Positions 1 to 5,838 of a stretch of 9,593 nt of DNA are shown piece by piece. Source of the DNA: Chitinophagaceae bacterium (GTDB lineage: Bacteria > Bacteroidota > Bacteroidia > Chitinophagales > Chitinophagaceae); contig JAIPBY010000088.1 of the NCBI GenBank assembly GCA_021738605.1, positions 1-9,593 of the forward strand, given 5' to 3'. The notes under the pieces are model-generated. The model was not told the DNA's origin and made no database searches. It saw only the letters and a program-made list of their open reading frames with translations. The position numbers and the translations under genes are program-made. Numbering within the stretch: the first letter of the stretch is position 1; each line of letters starts with the position of its first letter.

Positions 1-6
1 AACAAC

Positions 7-951
7 ATGAGCACATCCACCATAGAAAAAGTAAGCTGTTTGATTATAGGTTCTGGCCCTGCAGGGTATACTGCAGCCATTTATGCATCCCGGGCAAATT
101 TGTATCCGGTTTTGTATCAGGGTATCCAGCCCGGTGGTCAGCTTACCATCACAACTGAAGTGGAAAATTATCCCGGGTATCCTGAAGGGATTCAGGGCCC
201 TGAAATGATGGTTGATTTTGAAAAGCAGGCCAAGCGCATGGGGGCTGATATCCGTTATGGGTTGGCAACCAAGGTTGACTTTTCTTCTCAGCCTTTCAAG
301 GTTTGGATTGACGAGGAAAAGGAAATGCATGCAGACACCATCGTCATTGCTACAGGTGCTTCTGCCAAGTGGCTTGGACTTGAAAGCGAGCAAAGATTGA
401 ATGGGTATGGTGTGAGTGCCTGTGCCGTTTGTGATGGGTTCTTTTTCAGAGGAAAAGAGGTTGCCATTGTTGGTGCTGGTGATACTGCTGCCGAAGAGGC
501 CCACTACCTCAGCAAACTGGCAACTACCGTTCACATGTTCATCCGCAAAGACCAGATGCGTGCTTCAAAGGTGATGCAAGACAGGGTTATGAATACGCCC
601 AACATTAAAATGTATTGGAATACAGATACAGATGAGATCTTGGGAGACAAGAAAGTAGAGGCCGTGAGAATTCTTAACAACAAAACAGGCGAGAAGCAGG
701 ACATTCCGATTTCAGGTTTCTTTGTAGCCATTGGCCACGAGCCCAACTCCTCAATTTTCAAGGATTTCCTTGACATGGATGAGGCTGGTTACATCAAAAC
801 CATTCCAGGAAGCTCCAAGACCAATGTTGAAGGTGTTTTTGCTTGTGGGGATGTTCAGGACAAACATTATAGACAAGCCATCACAGCTGCAGGAAGTGGT
901 TGCATGGCCGCCATTGATGCAGAACGTTTTCTCGCAGCCAAGGGGCATTGA
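7..951 (+). CDS. trxB: Thioredoxin reductase (NADPH, FAD-dependent)
   Basis: Cytoplasmic flavoenzyme that passes electrons from NADPH through FAD and a redox disulfide to thioredoxin. The 314-residue protein has the normal low-molecular-weight TrxR length and domain order: an FAD-binding GSGPAG at residues 15-20, the conserved QPGGQL near 41-46, a redox-active CAVC pair (C139, C142) followed by DG, an NADPH-binding GAGDTA at 156-161, and the C-terminal FAD motif FACGD at 278-282 followed by the RQAITAAGSG helix. The NADPH phosphate-binding stretch reads IRKDQMRA (179-186) where E. coli has HRRDGFRA, so two basic positions are kept and one Arg is Lys. The start is the only ATG giving a complete Rossmann fold; just 6 bases precede it, so its promoter is outside the window. 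It converges on the antiporter gene with a 7-base gap and no visible terminator. The family is certain. Thioredoxin as partner is inferred. Confidence 0.96.
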   Translation: MSTSTIEKVSCLIIGSGPAGYTAAIYASRANLYPVLYQGIQPGGQLTITTEVENYPGYPEGIQGPEMMVDFEKQAKRMGADIRYGLATKVDFSSQPFKVWIDEEKEMHADTIVIATGASAKWLGLESEQRLNGYGVSACAVCDGFFFRGKEVAIVGAGDTAAEEAHYLSKLATTVHMFIRKDQMRASKVMQDRVMNTPNIKMYWNTDTDEILGDKKVEAVRILNNKTGEKQDIPISGFFVAIGHEPNSSIFKDFLDMDEAGYIKTIPGSSKTNVEGVFACGDVQDKHYRQAITAAGSGCMAAIDAERFLAAKGH

Positions 952-958
952 TCAATCA

Positions 959-2221
959 TTACTGCCAATTCATGGCTACAAATACCAATGCTCCGGCCAA
1001 ATAGCCCAGCAAAGCCCAGAGGCTAATTTTCTTGAGGTACCAGAAGAATTCGATTTTGGTCAAGCCCATTGCCGCTACTCCTGCAGCAGAACCAATGATA
1101 AGGATACTACCTCCAGTTCCAGTGCAATAAGCGATAAATAACCAGAAAGGGTGATCTTTAGGGAATTCTGCCAAAGAATACATTCCTTGTGTGGCCGCTA
1201 CCAATGGAACATTGTCAATGATGGCAGAAAGAACACCAAGGCTCATGACGATCAACTTTTGATTGCCAATTAGTTCGGTCAATTTTCCAGCCACATTTGT
1301 CAAAACGCCGGAAGATTGCAAGGCCGCAACACTGATCAATATCCCCAAGAAAAACAAGATGCTGGGTGTATCAATTTTTCTGATGGCATGGTTTACTGAA
1401 AGGTTGTCCTTGTCTAAGGTGTCCTTGCCACTGTGAATGAATTCAGTGATCAACCACATGATTCCAAGCGAAAACAACATGCCCATAAAAGGAGGCAATC
1501 CGGTAAGCGTTTTGAAAGCGGGTACAAAAAGCAGGGACAAGAGCCCAATTACCAAGACCATGTTTCGGGTAGATGATTTGACACCATGATGAAGATTGGT
1601 TGTTTTTTCCTGTATTTCTACATTCCCTTTTAGCCCCAGACCCAATGCCAGTAAAGGGATAATGACGGAGACAATGCTTGGGATAAAAACTTGCATGATA
1701 ATGGTCGTCGCGGAAACCTGACCACCAATCCAAAGCATGGTGGTGGTTACATCTCCAATGGGCGACCAGGCTCCACCAGCATTGGCGGCAATCACTATCA
1801 TCGCAGCAAAAATCAACCTGTCTTTGTTGTCGTGAATGAGTTTTGCGGTGAGTGAAATCAATACAATCGTAGTAGTCAGGTTATCAAGCACTGCAGAAAG
1901 GAAAAAAGCAATAATGGCAATTATCCAGAGCAATCTTTTTTTGTTGGTGGTCTTGATGCTGGAGGAAATGATGTCAAAGCCATCATGTGCGTCTATCAGT
2001 TCAACAATGGTCATAGCACCCAAAAGGAAAAACAAAATGCCCGATATTTCTCCCATGTGTTCCAGCAATTCATGGTGTACCTTATCATGTGAAATACCAC
2101 TGAAAACATAGATTGTCCAACAGAGCACTCCTGTGATTAATGCACTGGAGGCCTTATTGAGCTTGATTTGGTGCTCAAATGCGATGGCCAGATAACCAAT
2201 GATAAAAATTGCAATCATCAT
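959..2221 (-). CDS. nhaD: Sodium:proton antiporter, NhaD family
   Basis: Inner-membrane Na+(Li+)/H+ antiporter of the ion-transporter superfamily. The 420-residue protein is almost wholly hydrophobic, with about 11-12 membrane segments. It carries the NhaD signatures: GAMTIVE at 68-74, the half-repeat motif SAVLDNLTTT at 109-118, NAGGAWSPIGDVTTTMLW at 147-164, a second half-repeat motif SAIIDNVPLV at 332-341, and GTGGS near 368-372. The paired DN motifs (D113/N114 and D336/N337) match the internal pseudo-symmetry of the family and are probably in the ion path. Two adjacent ATGs can serve as start; the outer one, given here, lies 2 bases after the stop of the OstA gene, so translation is likely coupled. 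It is the last gene of the minus-strand unit. There is no signal of transfer. The family is secure; the preferred ion and physiological role are inferred from relatives. Confidence 0.93.
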   Translation of the reverse strand: MMIAIFIIGYLAIAFEHQIKLNKASSALITGVLCWTIYVFSGISHDKVHHELLEHMGEISGILFFLLGAMTIVELIDAHDGFDIISSSIKTTNKKRLLWIIAIIAFFLSAVLDNLTTTIVLISLTAKLIHDNKDRLIFAAMIVIAANAGGAWSPIGDVTTTMLWIGGQVSATTIIMQVFIPSIVSVIIPLLALGLGLKGNVEIQEKTTNLHHGVKSSTRNMVLVIGLLSLLFVPAFKTLTGLPPFMGMLFSLGIMWLITEFIHSGKDTLDKDNLSVNHAIRKIDTPSILFFLGILISVAALQSSGVLTNVAGKLTELIGNQKLIVMSLGVLSAIIDNVPLVAATQGMYSLAEFPKDHPFWLFIAYCTGTGGSILIIGSAAGVAAMGLTKIEFFWYLKKISLWALLGYLAGALVFVAMNWQ

Positions 2222-2223
2222 AA

Positions 2224-3798
2224 TTATTGGATTGAAGTGAGGTCAACAACTGATTTTGGTCTCAATGCTTCAAGCCATTTGAAGCCCCGCAATTCTTTTT
2301 TATCTTCGGGTATTTCTTTGATGGGATAGGTGGTGCCTGTTACACCATTGATCCATGTCACCCTTTTCAATTCTTTTTTGATGAATTTCATGATGATGGC
2401 ATCTGCCATGGAATAGGTCATGCCTACGTAGGAACTGTCCTGGTCTTGTAAATAATAAAGGCTCTCGCTGTTGCCTTTGGTTTTGAACTGATCGATTTCG
2501 CCATCCACAAATTGCCCAATCATGTTGTTGCCCCTCAACTGGTTGAAAAGACCTTCAGGGGTACGGTTGACGGTAAATGCATTTTCATTGGCCTGAAACC
2601 GGTCTGCTTTTTTATTCTTGGTGAAAAGATAGAGTGTATCTCCAGATATCTGACTTCCTTGTGCCCATAATACAGGATCAACGTAGAAGCGAAAAACCGA
2701 GTCCAGGCCAGAGTAGTAGAGGCTGTCAGATTTTCCCTGCAGAGAATCTGAGAATATTTTTACGTGGTGATAAGCCTTGAAAAACCGGATGGTATCACTG
2801 TTTATTTTTCGTGCAGTATCTTTTTTCAGATAAGCAGAGTAGAGGGTGTCGGCTGCAATAAACAGCGAATCGTTGTCTTGTTTGAACACCATCATGGGGC
2901 GCTTCCAGGCATTGATGGTTTTGTATTCGTTGTTGAATGCTGCAGTACCAGCCAGCATGGAAATTCCCTGTGCTGAGTCCCTGTAATATACATTTCCATC
3001 GGCCAAACCTGAAGACGATTTCTTGTCATAATCAATCTTGTCTGCTATCACCGTTTGAACACTGTCATCAATGATGGGTCTCTTGGTAAAACTGGCCTTG
3101 CCGTTTTTTAAATCGTAAAATCCTTCCCTGGTACGGATCCTGGATCTTCCGTCGTTGATGGTGGTTGCTGCAACAAAGCTGGCAACTTCTGAGTTGAGGT
3201 TGTACAACAACGTATCTGTTGTCATTGTATACTCTGGATCAACAAGTTTGACATTTTTCTGGAAATAAACTTCCTTGGTATCAGTATAATAAAAACCTTC
3301 TTTGCTGGTCAAAACAGATTCTCCATTGACAACCTTGCCACCATTGAGGTAAGTGCCGATCTTGGCATTCACATCGTATTCCAGGGCTTCTGTGGTTAGT
3401 ACACCTTTTCCATCGGTGAGTTTTACCTTTTTTTTCAGCTCGGCGATTCTGGTGTCTCCCTTGTATTTGAGGTATTGTGAATAGGTATGGACACTGTCTG
3501 CATCATTGATGTGAATATTACCGAAAGCCTCAATCTGATTCAACTTAACATTCTGTGCTGCACTGTCGCAATAGAAAAGGGTATTGTCCTGCTTCATCAC
3601 CACATTGCCAATCAGGAGATTGAGGTCTCCGATTGAATCCTGTTTGACCCTTCTGAATACATCTGCCTTGATGATTTGAATGAACCTGCTGCTGTCAATT
3701 GGTGGCGCAATGCTATCGGTTATTGTTTCCTGCGCCTGATTGTTTTGCAATAGGCAGAAGAGGGAAAAAAACAGGATGAAGGTTCCTTGTTTGTACAT
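2224..3798 (-). CDS. OstA-like (LptA-type) periplasmic LPS-transport protein
   Basis: Predicted secreted protein of the OstA/LptA group, which forms the periplasmic beta-jellyroll bridge carrying LPS to the outer membrane. An N-terminal signal peptide (hydrophobic core about 7-17) probably ends at A22/Q23. From about residue 73 there is a clear repeat with period near 29: matching segments start at about 73, 104, 134, 163, 192, 221, 250 and 281. Each has an acidic or Gln residue, then a hydrophobic residue and Tyr/Phe, then a turn and a V/I strand; looser copies follow to about 443. The C-terminal 80 residues are different and contain no membrane segment. At 524 residues it is far longer than E. 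coli LptA (about 185). The mature protein has one cysteine, C77. It lies 2 bases after the MlaD gene and 2 bases before nhaD, and a partner lptD lies across the divergent region. The family is well supported; the exact equivalence to LptA is inferred. Confidence 0.87.
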   Translation of the reverse strand: MYKQGTFILFFSLFCLLQNNQAQETITDSIAPPIDSSRFIQIIKADVFRRVKQDSIGDLNLLIGNVVMKQDNTLFYCDSAAQNVKLNQIEAFGNIHINDADSVHTYSQYLKYKGDTRIAELKKKVKLTDGKGVLTTEALEYDVNAKIGTYLNGGKVVNGESVLTSKEGFYYTDTKEVYFQKNVKLVDPEYTMTTDTLLYNLNSEVASFVAATTINDGRSRIRTREGFYDLKNGKASFTKRPIIDDSVQTVIADKIDYDKKSSSGLADGNVYYRDSAQGISMLAGTAAFNNEYKTINAWKRPMMVFKQDNDSLFIAADTLYSAYLKKDTARKINSDTIRFFKAYHHVKIFSDSLQGKSDSLYYSGLDSVFRFYVDPVLWAQGSQISGDTLYLFTKNKKADRFQANENAFTVNRTPEGLFNQLRGNNMIGQFVDGEIDQFKTKGNSESLYYLQDQDSSYVGMTYSMADAIIMKFIKKELKRVTWINGVTGTTYPIKEIPEDKKELRGFKWLEALRPKSVVDLTSIQ

Positions 3799-3800
3799 TA

Positions 3801-4799
3801 TTATTGTTTAGGCAAGGAATCAGGAAGCGGGGCCATTAGCGGGCCAGTTTTGTCTTTTTTGCCAAAAACCGATACCTGAACATATCTTTTGGGATGCAAT
3901 CGCAAATCCTGTAACAAAGTATTGAGGCTGTTGCTGGTGCTGTTCAGGTTCTTATACAACTGTTCATCAGTAGCAAACTTGCCAAGGCTTCCTTTGCCAT
4001 CTTTAATGCCAGCCAGGATGGTGTTGAGGGTAGTGGTGGCCTTTTCCAAAGAGGAAATGGTTTTGCTAATGTCAGCTGAAGCCAGATCCCTGGATGCTTT
4101 GGTAAGGTTATTGACCACAGCCGTAATGGAATCGTTGTTTTGTTTCAAATTGCCAGTGAAACCCTTGACGTTTTCAAGTGTTTGGGCGAGACTTCCATTG
4201 TTGGGTTCAAGCAATGCGTTGAGTCTTGAAGTGGTTAAAGCCAACTCTTCCAACGTACTGCCAATATTTTTCTTGGCTTCTGCATCAAAAACATTTCCTA
4301 TTTTTCTTATCGTAGAGTCCAGGGTAGCAAGTGTTCTGTTGACGTTCTCTACAGTTGGTTGAAGGGTCTCTTTCAGGTCCTCTACCATGCTTTTGCTTTC
4401 CATTCCTTTGAGGGTATCTCCCTCATTCAAGAAGGTTTTGGCACTGCCCATGGTGATGACGATGGCAGTTGATCCAAGAGGAGTTGCCACAATTTTGGCA
4501 TATGAGTCTGTAGGAATATTGATTTCTTTGAGCAGTTGAAAGGCCACCACCACTTCTGAAAGGTTCATGTCCTTTTCTTCGAGCCCCTCAACAGCACCCA
4601 CCCTCAATCCATTGATTTTTATTCCATCAGCAACATTGAGGCCCTCCACTCTTTTGAATGTTACATACATGGTTGCTTTTTTGGCAAAGACATTTTTGCC
4701 TTTCAAAAAATTAAAGCCCAGGATCAGCAAAGTGATGGATACAGCTGTTAAAGCACCAACCTTCGTCTCATTAGATATTTTCATCATAAATTTGTTCAT
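3801..4799 (-). CDS. MlaD/MCE-domain lipid-transport protein
   Basis: Inner-membrane-anchored substrate-binding component of an Mla-type phospholipid transport system. A short cytoplasmic tail is followed by one membrane helix at about residues 16-33 and an MCE domain at about 40-118, with the typical VEGLNVADGIKINGLRVG stretch (51-68) and ATPLGSTAIVI (105-115). A long, mostly helical Ser/Thr/Asn/Leu-rich region at about 137-300 would extend into the periplasm. The end keeps the Bacteroidetes-like segment DLRLHPKRYVQVSVFGKK (298-315) and a Pro-rich tail. The start is ambiguous: M1 has a GAGAG purine stretch 7 bases upstream, but relatives often begin at what is M6 here (MKISNETKVG). No permease (MlaE) or ATPase (MlaF) gene lies in the window. 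It is separated from the upstream amidase by 65 bases and from the OstA gene by 2. The domain call is secure; mlaD orthology in the strict sense is not. Confidence 0.9.
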   Translation of the reverse strand: MNKFMMKISNETKVGALTAVSITLLILGFNFLKGKNVFAKKATMYVTFKRVEGLNVADGIKINGLRVGAVEGLEEKDMNLSEVVVAFQLLKEINIPTDSYAKIVATPLGSTAIVITMGSAKTFLNEGDTLKGMESKSMVEDLKETLQPTVENVNRTLATLDSTIRKIGNVFDAEAKKNIGSTLEELALTTSRLNALLEPNNGSLAQTLENVKGFTGNLKQNNDSITAVVNNLTKASRDLASADISKTISSLEKATTTLNTILAGIKDGKGSLGKFATDEQLYKNLNSTSNSLNTLLQDLRLHPKRYVQVSVFGKKDKTGPLMAPLPDSLPKQ

Positions 4800-4808
4800 T
4801 TAACATCT

Positions 4809-4846
4809 CTCAACCTCCCCAGCCTTCGGCTGACAAGCTCAACCTC
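4809..4846 (-). repeat. Direct repeat pair flanking a small inverted repeat (amidase-MlaD gap)
   Basis: The 65-base gap 4800-4864 is the only sizeable gap inside the minus-strand unit. On the transcribed strand a 9-base sequence GAGGTTGAG occurs twice (4838-4846 and 4809-4817), and a related GGTTGAAG occurs near 4856-4863. Between the copies lies a perfect 5-base inverted repeat, CAGCC/GGCTG, with a GAA loop (4820-4832). There is no T-run after the hairpin, so it does not look like an intrinsic terminator. The purine-rich repeat next to the MlaD start may also provide a ribosome-binding site. A dispersed Bacteroidetes intergenic repeat or an RNA-processing hairpin are possible readings; neither can be shown here. 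Confidence 0.5.
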
Positions 4847-4864
4847 TTTAACTTCTTCAACCCT

Positions 4865-5752
4865 TTATTTCCCATCCACCATCGCCTTGTACTTCAACAC
4901 CGCATTGGCGATAGACCTTGTCAATTCAATTTGTCCGCTCTCGCTGTTCAGGTAAGCTTCTTCATCCCTATCTGTGATGAATCCGGTTTCAATCAACACA
5001 GCAGGCATATTGGTGGCCTGAAGTACCCATATTCCCTTGTGGTTCCTCTGAAGAACCCCCATGCTGTTTCTGCCCACCACAACAAATTCATCTTCAATCA
5101 TCGAGGCCAGTCTCACTGAGTTTTTGAAAAACTTCTGAGACCAGAGACGTGCTTTGATCATTGCTTCCGGGCTATTGACATCAGGAATATCCATCACCTC
5201 AGTAGAGGATTCATATCTTTCGTCTTCAATAATGCCCTTGGCTTTTTCATCAGACCTGTCTGCAGCCCAAACATAGGTAGAAGTTCCGTGCGCAGGATTG
5301 GGCGAGGTGGCATAAATGGGCACTTTCCTGTAGTATTTTTTTCTTTTACTGCCTTTTCCTTTGTAATAGGGCACAGATTTATAACCCGTAACGGTTTTCC
5401 TGGGTGGTGCCGCATTGACATGGATGCACACAAACAGGTCGCCATTTTCCCTATTGGCAAAATTGGCCTTCTCGGTAACTGAATGGTAAACATCCGTATT
5501 CCTGGTCATCACAATCCGCGTATCCGTTATCTCGTTCCTGAGCAAAGTGTCCAGTCTTTGGGCAATTTGAAGGGTGATTTGTGCTTCTGTTGAATACTCA
5601 CCGCGTGCACCAGGGTCTGTTCCGCCATGGCCAGCGTCAATGATGATGGTTTTGATTTTTTGTGCACGGACAATGGGTTGTGCTATTGCCGTTGACCCCA
5701 GCATCAATACCAAAGAAAAAACCAGAGAAAATGAATGTATTGATTTTACCAT
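4865..5752 (-). CDS. N-acetylmuramoyl-L-alanine amidase (Amidase_3, secreted)
   Basis: Zinc-dependent periplasmic amidase that cuts the bond between N-acetylmuramic acid and the stem peptide of peptidoglycan. The signal peptide has a hydrophobic core at about 8-20 and a probable A24/Q25 cleavage site after TAIA. The catalytic domain shows the expected metal ligands: H42 in DAGHGG, E56, H111 in CIHVNA, and the catalytic E255 in AVLIETGFI. Between H111 and the conserved GTSTYVW (156-162) there is an insertion with a strongly basic run around 131-143 and several Tyr. The length is 295 residues, with no SH3, SPOR or LysM domain at the C-terminus, so wall binding may depend on the basic insertion. 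It is the first gene of the minus-strand unit and is divergent from lptD with 86 bases between. The family and activity are secure; whether it acts in cell division or in envelope remodelling is unknown. Confidence 0.94.
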   Translation of the reverse strand: MVKSIHSFSLVFSLVLMLGSTAIAQPIVRAQKIKTIIIDAGHGGTDPGARGEYSTEAQITLQIAQRLDTLLRNEITDTRIVMTRNTDVYHSVTEKANFANRENGDLFVCIHVNAAPPRKTVTGYKSVPYYKGKGSKRKKYYRKVPIYATSPNPAHGTSTYVWAADRSDEKAKGIIEDERYESSTEVMDIPDVNSPEAMIKARLWSQKFFKNSVRLASMIEDEFVVVGRNSMGVLQRNHKGIWVLQATNMPAVLIETGFITDRDEEAYLNSESGQIELTRSIANAVLKYKAMVDGK

Positions 5753-5838
5753 AGTTGAATTTCATTTAGTTTGGGATACTGTTGGGAATCTTCACAAAAT
5801 CTTACAACTTAATTTAACTAATTTTACCCGTCATAATT
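5753..5838. promoter_or_regulatory. Divergent intergenic region between the amidase unit and lptD
   Basis: This 86-base AT-rich gap separates two start codons on opposite strands, so it should hold promoters for the amidase-MlaD-OstA-NhaD unit and for lptD. I looked for the Bacteroidetes promoter form (TTTG near -33, TAnnTTTG near -7). A TTTG lies at 5770-5773 and AT-rich partial -7-like stretches at 5810-5817 and 5819-5826, but the spacing does not fit well, so I assign no specific promoter. No clear Shine-Dalgarno sequence precedes either ATG, as is common in this phylum. No operator-like palindrome is obvious. Confidence 0.45.

Noticed and set aside
947..956. Perfect 10-base palindrome ATTGATCAAT at the trxB stop codon
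   Set aside because: Short, without a loop, and partly coding; a palindrome of this size is expected by chance and is not a terminator.
731..1141. Plus-strand open frame of 136 codons across the trxB end and nhaD
   Set aside because: It overlaps two well-supported genes, has no recognisable domain and looks like a shadow of the nhaD coding strand.
3889..4362. Plus-strand open frame of 157 codons opposite the MlaD gene
   Set aside because: Leu/Ser/Val-rich translation opposite the helical MlaD region is a typical antisense shadow.
5770..5826. Bacteroidetes-type promoter for lptD (TTTG and TAnnTTTG)
   Set aside because: The TTTG at 5770 is present, but the -7-like stretches match only partly and sit too far away, so no specific promoter is assigned.
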